64,000 nt of DNA from Microbacterium sp. B35-30 (lineage in GTDB: Bacteria > Actinomycetota > Actinomycetes > Actinomycetales > Microbacteriaceae). Under the pieces are notes generated by a model. It saw nothing but the letters and a program-made list of their open reading frames with translations, made no database searches and had not been told where the DNA came from. Of this stretch, positions 35,742-48,246 are shown in pieces; within the stretch, counting starts at the first letter, position 1, and each line of letters begins with the position of its first letter. A program made the translations under genes and the position numbers. Where the stretch lies: contig NZ_MWLQ01000017.1 in assembly GCF_010634855.1 (NCBI RefSeq), positions 124,001 through 188,000 on the forward strand, given 5' to 3'.

Positions 35742-37217
35742 ATGACCGACACCTCCCTCGCCCCGCGCACGCGGCGACCGCGCCCGTTCGCGCTCGTGGT
35801 GGCCGCGGCATCCGTCCCGATGTTCATGGCCACGCTCGACAACCTCGTCATGACCAACGCCCTCCCCGTCCTGCACAGCGAGATGGGTGCGAGCGTCGAG
35901 GAGCTGCAGTGGTTCGTGAACGCGTACACGCTCGCGTTCGCCAGTGCGATCCTCATCGCCTCGGCGCTCGGCGACCGCTTCGGTCGGCGCACGCTGTTCG
36001 CGATCGGCATCGCGGTCTTCGGCGCGGGCTCCGTGCTCGCCGCTCTCAGCACCGATCCCGGCCAGCTCATCGCGGCCCGCGCCGTGCAGGGTCTCGGCGC
36101 GGCAGGCGTGATGCCGCTGTCGCTGGCGCTGTTGAGCGGCGCGGTCCCGCCCGCGCGACGGGCGCTCGCCATCGGCATCTGGGGCGGCGTCTCCGGGCTC
36201 GGTGTCGCCGTCGGGCCCCTCGTCGGCGGCGCGATCATGGAGGGCTGGGACTGGCAGGCGATCTTCTGGATCAACGTGCCCGTCGCCCTCATCGCGATTC
36301 CGCTCGCCTTGGTGGTACTCAACAACGACTTCGGCGCCCGCGCCCGCATCGACGTCCCCGGAGCAGTGCTCGCGGCGGCGGGAGTGCTGGCACTCGTCCA
36401 CGCGATCGTGCGGGGCAACGACGACGGCTGGGACTCTGTGGGCGTCATCGTCGAGATCGTCGTCGGCGCGCTCCTCATCGCCGCGTTCCTGGTGTGGCAG
36501 ATACGCGCGAAGGCCCCGCTCATGCCGCTGCGGCTGTTCCGCGACCGCTCGTTCTCGATCACGAACGTCGTCGGCTTCGCGTTCAGCTTCGGCACCTTCG
36601 GCTCGGTGTTCATCCTCATCCAGTACCTGCAGGTGGTGCAGGGCTCCACCCCGCTCGAGGCCGCCGTGCAGACCACGCCGTGGACGCTCGCGCCGATGAT
36701 CGTCGCCCCGATCGCCGGCATCCTGGCGCCCCGCGTCGGCACGCGGGTGCTGCTGGTGCTCGGCCTCGCCCTGCAGGGTGCGGCGCTCACCTGGATCGCG
36801 GCGATCATGTCGACCGATCTCGACTACCCGGCGCTCATCGTCCCGTTCGTGATGGCCGGCGTCGGCATGGCGCTCGTGTTCGCCCCGTCGGCGACCGCCC
36901 TGCTCGCCACCCTCGGACTGGTCGACCACGCGAAGGCTTCGGGCGTGAACTCGACGGTCCGCGAACTCGGCGTCGCGCTCGGCACCGCCGTGATGACCGC
37001 GATCTTCGTGAGTGCCGGCGGCGAGCTCATGCCCGATCTCTACGTCGACGCGGCACGTCCGGCAGTGTTCACGGGTGCCGCGGTGCTCCTCGCCGCGACC
37101 GTCGTGGCGCTGTGGCTCCCGTCCGGCAAGGCGACGGATGCCGCTTCCGCCGGCACCGACGTCCCTCGTGGCGCCGAGACCGACGCAGAAGCGCTGGAGC
37201 CGGCCGCGTCACGTTGA
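35742..37217 (+). CDS. MFS drug exporter, DHA2 (EmrB/QacA) family
   Basis: A 491-residue transporter with about 14 hydrophobic segments. The family motifs are visible: LDNLVMTNALPVLHSEMGAS at the start, GDRFGRRTLF as motif A, and GGVSGLGVAVGPLVGGAIM as motif C of drug/proton antiporters. It probably exports toxic compounds that also inactivate the divergent TetR repressor. ATG 35742 has CGGAGA 5 nt upstream. Confidence 0.9.
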   Translation: MTDTSLAPRTRRPRPFALVVAAASVPMFMATLDNLVMTNALPVLHSEMGASVEELQWFVNAYTLAFASAILIASALGDRFGRRTLFAIGIAVFGAGSVLAALSTDPGQLIAARAVQGLGAAGVMPLSLALLSGAVPPARRALAIGIWGGVSGLGVAVGPLVGGAIMEGWDWQAIFWINVPVALIAIPLALVVLNNDFGARARIDVPGAVLAAAGVLALVHAIVRGNDDGWDSVGVIVEIVVGALLIAAFLVWQIRAKAPLMPLRLFRDRSFSITNVVGFAFSFGTFGSVFILIQYLQVVQGSTPLEAAVQTTPWTLAPMIVAPIAGILAPRVGTRVLLVLGLALQGAALTWIAAIMSTDLDYPALIVPFVMAGVGMALVFAPSATALLATLGLVDHAKASGVNSTVRELGVALGTAVMTAIFVSAGGELMPDLYVDAARPAVFTGAAVLLAATVVALWLPSGKATDAASAGTDVPRGAETDAEALEPAASR

Positions 37218-37224
37218 CCCCTCC

Positions 37225-37314
37225 GCACGTTGACATCACGTGCTCTCGCCGAAAGCACACGCGCCGCGCGTTCGCGGCGCGGACGCTCGATGGGAGCACG
37301 TGATGTCGACGTGC
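37225..37314. repeat. Long inverted repeat with inner hairpin between convergent genes
   Basis: Outer arms of 21 bp (37225-37245 and 37294-37314; core CATCACGTGCTC / GAGCACGTGATG) match at all but one position. Between them is a perfect hairpin GCGCCGCG-CGTT-CGCGGCGC at 37261-37280. It lies between the MFS exporter and the convergent TMEM175-like gene, so it may end transcripts from both sides. Confidence 0.8.
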
Positions 37315-37328
37315 GAGAGCGCCCGCGA

Positions 37329-37952
37329 TCAGTCGCCCTTGCCGCGCAGCACGCGGGTGAACAGGCCGTCGAACAGGAACAGCAGGAACGCGATCGACCC
37401 GATCCACGGCGACAGGATGACCACGGCGCCGCTGATCAGCAGAGCGCTGAGCGAGCCGCGACCGTAGGCGGCGGCATCCGCGGCGCTCATGTCGGGCAGC
37501 ATGGTCTCGCGATGGCGGACCGCCCACTGCCACTGCACCCAGCTGACCAGGATGGCGAGGAAGAACGTGACCGGCATCGCGAGCCGGCCCGCATAGTACC
37601 GCTCGTACTCCGTCATCAGCCCGGTCGCGAACGGCACCAGCACGATGAAGAGCAGCCGCGCGTTGTTGAGCCACAGCATCACGGAGTCCACGCGGGCGAT
37701 GTGCTCGAACTGCTGCACGTGCACCATCCACAGGATGCACAGCAGCGCGAAGCTGAGCACGAAGTTGACGAACAGCTCGGACATGCCGCCCAGCGCCGAC
37801 CACATGTCGTCGTCGGAGTCGACCTTGCCGAGCGGGTGCGTCGTCAGGTCGAGCACCAGGAGCGTCGCCGCGATCGCGAACACGCCGTCGGTGAAGGCCT
37901 CGAGGCGCGTCGTGCGCTGTGTCGCCGCAGGGTGCTGCCGCTGCCTGATCAT
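37329..37952 (-). CDS. TMEM175/DUF1211-family membrane protein
   Basis: A 207-residue protein with about six hydrophobic segments. The hallmark is RLEAFTDGVFAIAATLLVLD at the first helix, the R-x-x-A-F-x-D-G-V-F-A-I signature of TMEM175-type potassium channels, which in bacteria form tetramers of one such repeat. The Phe-x-Asp pore motif is present as F-T-D. The physiological role is unproven. The start is ATG 37952 because the signature normally lies near residue 20. It has no operon partner. Confidence 0.82.
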   Translation of the reverse strand: MIRQRQHPAATQRTTRLEAFTDGVFAIAATLLVLDLTTHPLGKVDSDDDMWSALGGMSELFVNFVLSFALLCILWMVHVQQFEHIARVDSVMLWLNNARLLFIVLVPFATGLMTEYERYYAGRLAMPVTFFLAILVSWVQWQWAVRHRETMLPDMSAADAAAYGRGSLSALLISGAVVILSPWIGSIAFLLFLFDGLFTRVLRGKGD

Positions 37953-38147
37953 GGCGCCAGGGTAGCGACACACGGCCGCACAGGCGGGGATCGCCGGCCG
38001 TCATACTCCGACTCCCCGCCCGGGGGGCTCGCGTGGGCTGCGCAAGGATGGGAGACGGATGCGGCAGCCCGCGCCTGCGACGGGCCACGCCTGCGACGGG
38101 CCCGCGTGTGCACCAGCCGTCCGGCACTCCAGACCCGGGGAGGACCC

Positions 38148-39251
38148 ATGACCGAGCATGTTCCGTTTCTCGTCGTCGGCGGCGGGGCAATGGGCCTCGC
38201 GACAACGTGGCAGCTCGCACGGCGGGGACATCGCGTGCTGACGCTCGAGCGGTTCGAACGGGGCCACGCGCTCGGCGCCTCGCACGGCGCGACCCGCAAC
38301 TTCAACAACGCCTACGCCGCCGGGCATTACCTCGACCTCCTCGGGCTGGCCCGTGCGGAGTGGGACGCCCTCGCGCACGCCACGGGTGAGCCGCTGCTGC
38401 GGCTGCACGGTCTCGTGACGCACGGCGACGACGTCCGCGTCGCCGGGACGTACGCGGCGCTGACCGCCCGCGGCGAGCGCGCGGCCGTGCTCGATAACGT
38501 CGAGGCTGCCCGCCGCTGGAGCGGCATGCGGTTCGCCGGCGATGTGCTGTTCACGCCCGACGCCGGAGTGGTGAGAGCCGCCGCCGCCCTCGAGGCGCTC
38601 GAACGGGGTGCTCGCGCCCGGGGCGCCGACGTCAGGTTCGGTCACGCGGTCGTCGGGCTGGAGGAGCACGCCGACCACGTGTCGGCGTCGGTGATCGCCG
38701 GCGACACCCGCTACGAGATCACCGCCGACGTGGTCGTCGTGACCGCGGGCGCGTGGACCTCGAAGGTGCTGCCACGGTTCCCACTCCCCCGGCTCACCGT
38801 CACCGAGGAGAGCCCTGCGCACTTCGCGCCGCGCGACTCTGCGCACCACTGGCCCTCGTTCAACCACCTGCTGCCGCGGCCGCCCTATCCGGGCAACGTC
38901 TACGGCATGCCGACGCCCGGTGAGGGCGTCAAGGTGGGGTTCCACCTCGTGGGGCCGGTCGTCGACCCCGACGCGCGGACCCTGCGGCCGGTGCCCGAGC
39001 TCGCCGCGCGCCTGCGCGACTACGTCGAAGAGTGGATGCCGGGGCTCGACCCCGACACCGCGTCGCCGATCAGCTGCACCTACACCTCGACCGACAGCGA
39101 GGACTTCGTCCTCGACCGCCGTGGCCGCGTCGTGGTGGGCGCCGGGTTCTCCGGCCACGGTTTCAAGTTCACCCCGGCCGTCGGCTCGGTGCTCGCCGAT
39201 CTCGCGACGGACGACACGGCACGGGCCGCCCGGGCCTTCCGGCTGCCCTGA
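38148..39251 (+). CDS. FAD-dependent amine oxidase, sarcosine/N-methyltryptophan oxidase-like
   Basis: A 367-residue flavoprotein. The dinucleotide-binding motif FLVVGGGAMGLATTWQLA opens the protein. The Cys that binds FAD covalently in monomeric sarcosine oxidase and SolA is likely Cys310, in SCTYTSTDSEDFVLD, and the flavin-site block GAGFSGHGFKFTPAVG follows. It should oxidise an N-methyl amino acid to the amino acid, formaldehyde and hydrogen peroxide; the exact substrate is open. ATG 38148 has GGGGAGGA upstream. The 195 bp before it show no gene. Confidence 0.88.
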   Translation: MTEHVPFLVVGGGAMGLATTWQLARRGHRVLTLERFERGHALGASHGATRNFNNAYAAGHYLDLLGLARAEWDALAHATGEPLLRLHGLVTHGDDVRVAGTYAALTARGERAAVLDNVEAARRWSGMRFAGDVLFTPDAGVVRAAAALEALERGARARGADVRFGHAVVGLEEHADHVSASVIAGDTRYEITADVVVVTAGAWTSKVLPRFPLPRLTVTEESPAHFAPRDSAHHWPSFNHLLPRPPYPGNVYGMPTPGEGVKVGFHLVGPVVDPDARTLRPVPELAARLRDYVEEWMPGLDPDTASPISCTYTSTDSEDFVLDRRGRVVVGAGFSGHGFKFTPAVGSVLADLATDDTARAARAFRLP

Positions 39252-39277
39252 CCCGCCCAGGCCTTGTGCCTGCGAGT

Positions 39278-39294
39278 TCACAGACTTCGCAGAA
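39278..39294. repeat. Left copy of a 17-bp repeat flanking the DUF559 gene
   Basis: TCACAGACTTCGCAGAA occurs here and again, in the same orientation, at 40356-40372 on the other side of the DUF559 pseudogene. This copy has no matching inverted arm within the gap. Confidence 0.75.
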
Positions 39295-39387
39295 TCGCGC
39301 GAACCACGCAGGATTTCGGACGGTTGCTGCGAGCACCGCGCATATCTGCGACATGGGTGAGCCGAGCTCACCGCCGCGCCCGGCATC

Positions 39388-40256
39388 TCACCCCGCCAGG
39401 TGCAGCCGCGCGGCGACGGCGCGGCGGATCGTGCGTTCCACGAGGGCCCAGTCATGGACCACCTGCGCGTAGCTGAACCTGAGCACGGTGTACCCGCGGA
39501 GCCGCAGTTCGGCGTCGTGGGCGAGGTCTTTGGTGCGCTGCGCGCTCGACGAGTGGAACTCGTACCCGTCGATCTGCACGACGAGCCGGTCGCCGACGAG
39601 CACGTCGACGGGCCGCCCGGCGAGCACGATCTGCTGCCGGACCCCCAGTCCCCAGCGTCGCAGCGGCGTCACCACGAGCGTCTCGAGGCCGGAGTCGGAC
39701 AGCCCGGTCACCGCCTCGGCGAGTTCGCGTGCGGCCCGGGAAGGCCACACGATCGCACGCAGCGCCTCAGCCGCGATGCGCTCGACGCGAGCGGCCGATT
39801 CCCAGAGCACCAGAGCCGTGTCGCGGTCGAGACACGCTGCGATATGGAGCAGCGCGTCCTCCACCGTTCCCTCGAGAGAGCGCGCCACGGGCGCGAGCGG
39901 CTTCGTCCAGTGCGTCACGCCGTCCCATGCGTCCGGGAGGCGCGTCGGACCCGACCCGGGCAACAGTGCAGGTGCAGCTCCGACCCCACGGCCTCCGGCA
40001 TCCACCACCCGCGCATTCTCGCGAGAGAGGTGCAGGTGACGCGGCCACCGGCGAAGGCGGCCGTGCGGAGCTCCTCGCGTGCGCAGGCGTGCGCGAGCCA
40101 CGCGCGTCGGACGAGCACGCCGTCCCCGTTCCGCACGAAGGCGCGGATGACGGCGAGCGGGAAGCCGGCGCGAAGCGCGTCATCCCGCTGGACGATCCCG
40201 CCCTTCCCGACAAGCCATTCGAGCAGCTGTTCGCGGGTCTTCTTCACCACCGCCAT
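39388..40256 (-). pseudogene. Frameshifted DUF559 (endonuclease-like) gene with AbiEi-like N-terminus
   Basis: Two frames make one protein. The N-terminal part starts at ATG 40256 (MAVVKKTREQLLEWLVGKG, a winged-helix-like start) and continues to ELHLHCCPG near 39957. The remainder continues in another frame from GPTRLPDAWDG to the stop at 39388. The C-terminal part has DUF559 marks of the PD-(D/E)XK nuclease fold: VDVLVGDRLVVQIDGYEFHS and AHDAELRLRGYTVLRFSY. A one-base deletion (a -1 shift) in the G+C-rich run near 39945-39957 would explain the break. This is a true pseudogene or an assembly error; I cannot tell which. Confidence 0.75.
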
Positions 40257-40345
40257 GCGGCCAGCATGCGGGCGTCTCGATCACGCGAGTCGCCGCGGGG
40301 ACCGGATTATGGAGAAGTCCGGGCGACGTCCGATTGGGGAGGAAC

Positions 40346-40448
40346 CGGGCCGGGCTCACAGACTTCGCAGAACAGCGCCGATCTCGGCGGGATCGGCGCG
40401 ATTTCTGCGAGCTTCGCGCGAAAATGCGAAGTCTGTGAGACCGGCCCG
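40346..40448. repeat. Long inverted repeat downstream of guaB, upstream of the DUF559 gene
   Basis: Arms of 24 bp at 40346-40369 and 40425-40448 match at 23 positions and include TCACAGACTTCGCA. The 55-bp loop has an inner perfect hairpin GCGCCGATC / GATCGGCGC at 40375-40399. It may end guaB transcription. It has the same nested plan as the elements at 23009 and 37225. Confidence 0.82.
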
Positions 40449-40509
40449 CGCCCGCAGGGCCGCGAAACGACGGAGAGCGGATGCCGCGGCATCCGCGTCA
40501 GAACGGAGG

Positions 40510-43714
<3,205 letters not shown>

Positions 43715-43724
43715 GGACACACTC

Positions 43725-44705
43725 ATGGACTTGCTTCAGATTCTCTCCAACACGGCCTCATCGATCCTCAGCCCGGCGACCATCGGCTACGCGCTGGCCG
43801 CACTCGGCCTCGCCGTGCACTTCGGCTACGCCGGCCTGATCAACATGGGCATCGCAGGCTTCATGGCCATCGGCGCCTACGGCTACGCGATCTCCATCCT
43901 CTCGTTCGACTTCCCCTGGTGGGGCGGCGCTCTGGTCGGACTCGGCGGTGCGGCGATCTTCGCGCTGATCCTCGGCATCCCGACCCTGCGTCTGCGGGGC
44001 GACTACCTCGCCATCGTGACCATCGCCGCGGCAGAAGTGGTGCGGCTGCTGTTCCTTACGACGGCGTTCGACGACATCACGGGATCCGCCGACGGCCTGA
44101 GCGGCTACCATGCCAGCTTCCGTGCCTCGAACCCCATCCCCGCCGGCGAATACGGCTTCGGCCCGTGGGTCTACAACGAGACCCAGTGGTGGGTGCGCAT
44201 CATGGGGCTGATCACGCTGGCCATCGCGGCGCTCGTCGTGTGGATGATCACGCGCAGCCCGTGGGGACGTGCGCTCAAGGGCATCCGCGAAGACGAGGAC
44301 GCTGTCCGATCGCTGGGCAAGAACGTGTTCGCCTACAAGATGCAGGCGCTCGTGCTCGGTGGCATGCTCGCCGCCGCCGGCGGCGTCGTCTACGCACTGC
44401 CGTCGGCCGTGAGCCCGGGCGTGTACGTCACGTCGCTGACGTTCTTCGTCTGGACCGCCCTTCTGCTGGGAGGCGCGGCCACCGTATTCGGGCCGATCCT
44501 CGGATCGGTCATCTTCTGGGGGCTGCAGACCTTCCTGTCCAACGTGCTCCCGGCGATGGCCCAAGCCGGGTGGCTGCTCGGCCTGAACCAGATCCAGGCA
44601 GGGTCGCTGCGCTTCATCCTCGTCGGAGTCGCGCTGATGCTGCTCGTGATCTTCATGCCGCAGGGACTCCTCGGCAACAAGAAGGAGCTGACCTTTGTCA
44701 AATGA
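43725..44705 (+). CDS. livM: Branched-chain amino acid ABC permease (LivM)
   Basis: A 326-residue permease with about eight to nine membrane segments. The family blocks HFGYAGLINMGIAGFMAIGA and IREDEDAVRSLGKNVFAYK (the ATPase-contact loop) are present. It pairs with LivH to form the channel. The gene is 10 bp after livH. Its stop lies 11 nt inside livG. Confidence 0.93.
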   Translation: MDLLQILSNTASSILSPATIGYALAALGLAVHFGYAGLINMGIAGFMAIGAYGYAISILSFDFPWWGGALVGLGGAAIFALILGIPTLRLRGDYLAIVTIAAAEVVRLLFLTTAFDDITGSADGLSGYHASFRASNPIPAGEYGFGPWVYNETQWWVRIMGLITLAIAALVVWMITRSPWGRALKGIREDEDAVRSLGKNVFAYKMQALVLGGMLAAAGGVVYALPSAVSPGVYVTSLTFFVWTALLLGGAATVFGPILGSVIFWGLQTFLSNVLPAMAQAGWLLGLNQIQAGSLRFILVGVALMLLVIFMPQGLLGNKKELTFVK

Positions 44706-45696
44706 AAGCGCTCCGGCGACCGGCACCGCGCCGGTCGCCCGCCCCAAGACCACCGGTCTTCACGTCGGCGAAGCCGGTCCCGGCGTCGCCAAAGTGGACC
44801 CGATCATCATCGCCGACGGCGTGCACCGCGCCTTCGGCGGCGTGACCGCCGTCGACGTCGAGCACCTCGAGATCCCGCGAGGAGCGATCACCGCCCTCAT
44901 CGGCCCCAACGGCGCCGGCAAGACGACCCTCTTCAACCTGCTGACCGGGTTCGACAAGCCCGACCACGGCACGTGGACGTTCGACGGCAAGTCGCTGTCG
45001 GGTGTTCCCGCGTACAAGGTCTCGCGCCTGGGTCTGGTCCGCACGTTCCAGCTCACGAAGGCGCTCGGCCTGCTCACCGTCATGGAGAACATGAAGCTGG
45101 GCGCCAAGAACCAGCGCGGCGAGAAGTTCTGGGCGGGCATGATCCCAGCGCTCTGGCGATCGCAGGATGCCGAGCTCGAAGACCGCGCCATGGTACTGCT
45201 CGAGAGATTCAAGCTCGACGCCAAGGCCGACGACTTCGCCGCGAGCCTGTCGGGCGGTCAGCGCAAGCTGCTCGAGATGGCCCGATCCCTCATGACCGAG
45301 CCGACGCTGGTCATGCTCGACGAGCCGATGGCCGGAGTGAACCCCGCGCTGACGCAGTCGCTCCTCGACCACATCATCAACCTCAAGCAGGAGGGGATGA
45401 CCGTGCTCTTCGTCGAGCACGACATGCACATGGTGCGCCACATCGCCGACTGGGTCGTCGTCATGGCCGAAGGCAAGATCGTGGCCGAGGGCGACCCGAC
45501 GACGGTGATGAACAATCCCGCCGTCATCGACGCCTACCTGGGCGCCCATCAGGAGCTCGATCTTGGCGTGGTGACCGGTCGCATCGACGTGGTCCAGGCC
45601 GACCCGACGACCGATGCCCAGGCGTCCGCGACGACCAGTGCCGATCTGCTGGTCGATCAGGGCGTGGCCGAGGAAGAGAAGGAGGACGGCAAGTGA
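44695..45696 (+). CDS. livG: Branched-chain amino acid ABC ATPase (LivG)
   Basis: A 333-residue ATPase: Walker A LIGPNGAGKTTLFNLL, signature LSGGQRKLLEMAR, Walker B TLVMLDEPMAGVNP, and switch VEHDMHMV. It has an extra N-terminal stretch of about 40 residues rich in Ala/Pro/Gly and an acidic C-terminal tail of about 45 residues. The start is TTG at 44695 with AAGGAG upstream, overlapping livM. The stop overlaps the livF start (GTGA). Confidence 0.93.
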   Translation: MSNESAPATGTAPVARPKTTGLHVGEAGPGVAKVDPIIIADGVHRAFGGVTAVDVEHLEIPRGAITALIGPNGAGKTTLFNLLTGFDKPDHGTWTFDGKSLSGVPAYKVSRLGLVRTFQLTKALGLLTVMENMKLGAKNQRGEKFWAGMIPALWRSQDAELEDRAMVLLERFKLDAKADDFAASLSGGQRKLLEMARSLMTEPTLVMLDEPMAGVNPALTQSLLDHIINLKQEGMTVLFVEHDMHMVRHIADWVVVMAEGKIVAEGDPTTVMNNPAVIDAYLGAHQELDLGVVTGRIDVVQADPTTDAQASATTSADLLVDQGVAEEEKEDGK

Positions 45697-46433
45697 CCGC
45701 TCCAACCGCGACGGGAACGCCCGTCGTCGTCGTCGACGAGGTTCACGCCGGCTATCTGCCGGGCGTGAACATCCTCAACGGCTGCAGTCTCGTCGCCCAA
45801 GAGGGTGAGCTCATCGGAATCATCGGCCCCAACGGCGCCGGAAAGTCGACGCTGCTGAAGGCGATCTTCGGCCAGGTGAACGTGCGCAAGGGCACGATCA
45901 CCCTCGAGGGGGACGACATCACCGGGCTCCGGGCCAACAAGCTGGTCGCCCGTGGCGTGGGCTTCATCCCGCAGAACAACAACGTGTTCCCCAGCCTCAC
46001 GATCGCCGAGAACCTGCAGATGGGTCTCTACCAGCGCCCGGGCGTCTACAAAGAGCGTCTGGAGTTCGTCACGGGCATCTTCTCCGAGCTGGGCACGCGC
46101 CTGAAGCAGCGCGCAGGGTCGCTCTCCGGCGGTGAGCGTCAGATGGTGGCGATGAGCCGCGCGCTGATGATGAATCCGAAGGTGCTGCTGCTCGATGAGC
46201 CGTCCGCCGGCCTGTCACCGGTCCGCCAGGACGAAGCGTTCATCCGGGTCTCCGAGATCAACAAGGCCGGGGTGACCTGCATCATGGTCGAGCAGAACGC
46301 CCGCCGCTGCCTGCAGATCTGCGACCGCGGTTACGTGCTCGACCAGGGCCGGGACGCGTACACCGGCACCGGTCGCGAACTGCTCAACGACCCCAAGGTC
46401 ACCGAGCTCTACCTCGGGACGCTCGGCACGTAG
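45693..46433 (+). CDS. livF: Branched-chain amino acid ABC ATPase (LivF)
   Basis: A 246-residue ATPase: Walker A IIGPNGAGKSTLLKAIFG, signature LSGGERQMVAMSRAL, Walker B VLLLDEPSAGLSP, and VEQNARRCLQI. It pairs with LivG to drive uptake. The GTG start at 45693 is overlapped by the livG stop; AAGGAGGAC lies upstream. A strong terminator follows. Confidence 0.94.
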   Translation: MTAPTATGTPVVVVDEVHAGYLPGVNILNGCSLVAQEGELIGIIGPNGAGKSTLLKAIFGQVNVRKGTITLEGDDITGLRANKLVARGVGFIPQNNNVFPSLTIAENLQMGLYQRPGVYKERLEFVTGIFSELGTRLKQRAGSLSGGERQMVAMSRALMMNPKVLLLDEPSAGLSPVRQDEAFIRVSEINKAGVTCIMVEQNARRCLQICDRGYVLDQGRDAYTGTGRELLNDPKVTELYLGTLGT

Positions 46434-46450
46434 CGCGCACGACACGCGAC

Positions 46451-46484
46451 GAGGGGGACGGATGCCGCGGCATCCGTCCCCCTC
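46451..46484 (+). terminator. Terminator of livHMGF
   Basis: A 34-nt perfect palindrome, GAGGGGGACGGATGCCG and its complement, followed by TTCTTT. It begins 17 nt after the livF stop. It is the clearest intrinsic terminator in the window. Confidence 0.9.
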
Positions 46485-46682
46485 TTCTTTGCGTCGTACG
46501 GCTTCGCCTGTCTCGGTCCGGCGTCTCGGGTCCGGCATCTGATCTCGGCTCCTGGCAGCTGGCGCCTGGCATCCGGCAACCATCCCCGCCGTCCGCCTAT
46601 GCGCGGCCCTGCACATGCCCGGCACCCCGTCCGAGTGCGGAAGGTGTGAGGCGGACGCCCCACTCCCCTGCCGGGAAAACGG

Positions 46683-46716
46683 GAACGCCCCCGGGTCCGA
46701 GGACCCGGGGGCGTTC
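46683..46716 (-). terminator. Terminator of livJ
   Basis: A 16-bp perfect stem GAACGCCCCCGGGTCC / GGACCCGGGGGCGTTC with only GA between the arms, 15 nt after the livJ stop on the minus strand. The roughly 200 bp between it and the livF terminator show nothing I can name. Confidence 0.82.
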
Positions 46717-46730
46717 CGTGTGAGGGGTTC

Positions 46731-48011
46731 TCAGCCCTCGAACGGCGTGTACGTGTTGTCCGCACCGTACTGGTAGATGTTGATGAAGCCCTCGGTCGGG
46801 TCACCGACCTCGTTGAACGTCACCGGGCTGGAGACGCCGTCGTAGTCCGCGACGTCGCCCGCGAGGATGATGTCGGCGCATTCTTCGAACGACTCGCACT
46901 TCTGTCCGTCACCCGATCCTCCGGAGACCTCGATGAGCTTGTCCGCGATGTCGGCCGGGTCGGTCGACTGCGCGGCGAGCGAAGCGAGTCCGAGCAGGAT
47001 GAGCGCGTCGAACGACTCGGGCGCGTAGGTGTAGTCCTTCAGCGGCTCGTCGCCCGACTCCTCCACGAAGGCGTCGAGCCCATCGATGAACTCCTGCACC
47101 TGCTCCGGCGTCGGGCCGGGGTAGGTGCCCTTCGCGCCCTCGAGCAGGCCCGCCGGGAAGTCGTCCTTGTACGACGCCATGTTGCCGTCGACGAGGTACA
47201 GGTTGTTCGGGTCGAAGCCGCGGTCCATCAGGGCCGGCAGGATGGTCTTCGCCTCGTCGAAGCTGACGACCGTGATCGCGTCGGGGTCGGCGGCCAGCAC
47301 CTCGGAGATCTGGGCGTCGAACGACGTGTCGCCGTCGTTGTAGGTCGGAGCTGCGACGACCTCGCCGCCGGCGGCCTCGAACGACTCCGTGATGTAGCCG
47401 GCCAGACCGTTGCCGTACGCGTCGTTCAGCACGATCATACCGAGGGTCTGGTGTCCCTCTTCGGCGACGAAGTTTCCGTGCACCTCGCCCTGCAGCACGT
47501 CGGACGGTGCGGTGCGGAAGTACAGTCCGTTGTCCTCGTACGTCGTGAACTGGTCGGAGGTGTTGGCCGGGGAGAAGAGGATGACACCCTCGCCGATGAC
47601 CTGATCGATGAACTGCAGCGACACACCCGACGACGCGGCGCCGATGATGGCCGACGGGTCCTCAGCGAGGATGCGAGGAATCTCGGTCTCGTATGCCTTG
47701 TTGTCGAGGTTGCCGGAGTCGCCCCAGACCACCTCGACGCTGAGCCCGGTGGTCTCGGCGTACTCCTCGATGACCGACTGCGCATAGGCGACGCCTGCCT
47801 CCTCGGGCGGGCCGAGGAACGCCAGGTTGCCGGTCTGCGGCAGAGCGGTACCGATCTTGAGGCTCAATTCCTCGCCGGGTGCGGCACTCTCGCTGGGTTC
47901 TTCGCCACCGGTGCCACCGCCGGCGCAGCCGGCGAGGACGAGGGCGCTTGCGCCGACGAGCGCGATGCCACCGAGGATGGTGGACTTGCGCGAGCGGGTG
48001 AAGACGCTCAT
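46731..48011 (-). CDS. livJ: Branched-chain amino acid-binding lipoprotein (LivJ/LivK)
   Basis: A 426-residue periplasmic-binding-type lipoprotein. A signal peptide of about 23 residues ends in the lipobox LVLAGCAGG, with the Cys to be lipidated. A Gly/Ser/Glu-rich linker follows, then type I binding-protein lobes (LKIGTALPQTGNLAFLGP, VIGEGVILFSPANTSD). It delivers branched-chain or related amino acids to LivHMGF. It is convergent with that operon, not part of it. ATG 48011 has AAGGAGC upstream; the frame to 48068 is rejected. Confidence 0.93.
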   Translation of the reverse strand: MSVFTRSRKSTILGGIALVGASALVLAGCAGGGTGGEEPSESAAPGEELSLKIGTALPQTGNLAFLGPPEEAGVAYAQSVIEEYAETTGLSVEVVWGDSGNLDNKAYETEIPRILAEDPSAIIGAASSGVSLQFIDQVIGEGVILFSPANTSDQFTTYEDNGLYFRTAPSDVLQGEVHGNFVAEEGHQTLGMIVLNDAYGNGLAGYITESFEAAGGEVVAAPTYNDGDTSFDAQISEVLAADPDAITVVSFDEAKTILPALMDRGFDPNNLYLVDGNMASYKDDFPAGLLEGAKGTYPGPTPEQVQEFIDGLDAFVEESGDEPLKDYTYAPESFDALILLGLASLAAQSTDPADIADKLIEVSGGSGDGQKCESFEECADIILAGDVADYDGVSSPVTFNEVGDPTEGFINIYQYGADNTYTPFEG

Positions 48012-48108
48012 GTTGCTCCTTGCTGTGTGATTAACACGGGAACGGCTCGGGCGCCGACCCAGTGCCACTAAACCTAATCGCCGTCAGGCCTCCGCAATGT
48101 TGCCTTTC

Positions 48109-48124
48109 GTTAACGATCTGTAAC
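48109..48124. promoter_or_regulatory. GlnR-like dyad upstream of livJ (tentative)
   Basis: GTTAACGATCTGTAAC is an inverted repeat of GTTAAC/GTTAC with the 6-bp spacing of actinobacterial GlnR half-sites; on the minus strand GTTAC-N6-TTAAC-N6-CAACA follows. It lies about 100 bp upstream of the livJ start in a 309-bp gap. Nitrogen control is plausible but unproven. Confidence 0.35.
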
Positions 48125-48246
48125 AGCTTGAAAACCGTGGTCGGCGGGCAAATCCTGGGCCTCTCGACCAGCCATGCCTGTGGATAGGTCGTCGTGCGGG
48201 CTCGTGCGTGCGAGCGACAACGGGAAACCGCTCGCCCAGAGCCGCC

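Noticed and set aside
37230..38147. Upstream extension of the amine oxidase frame
   Set aside because: It is antisense to the TMEM175-like gene and crosses the long inverted repeat; the FAD motif starts right after ATG 38148, which has a good ribosome-binding site.
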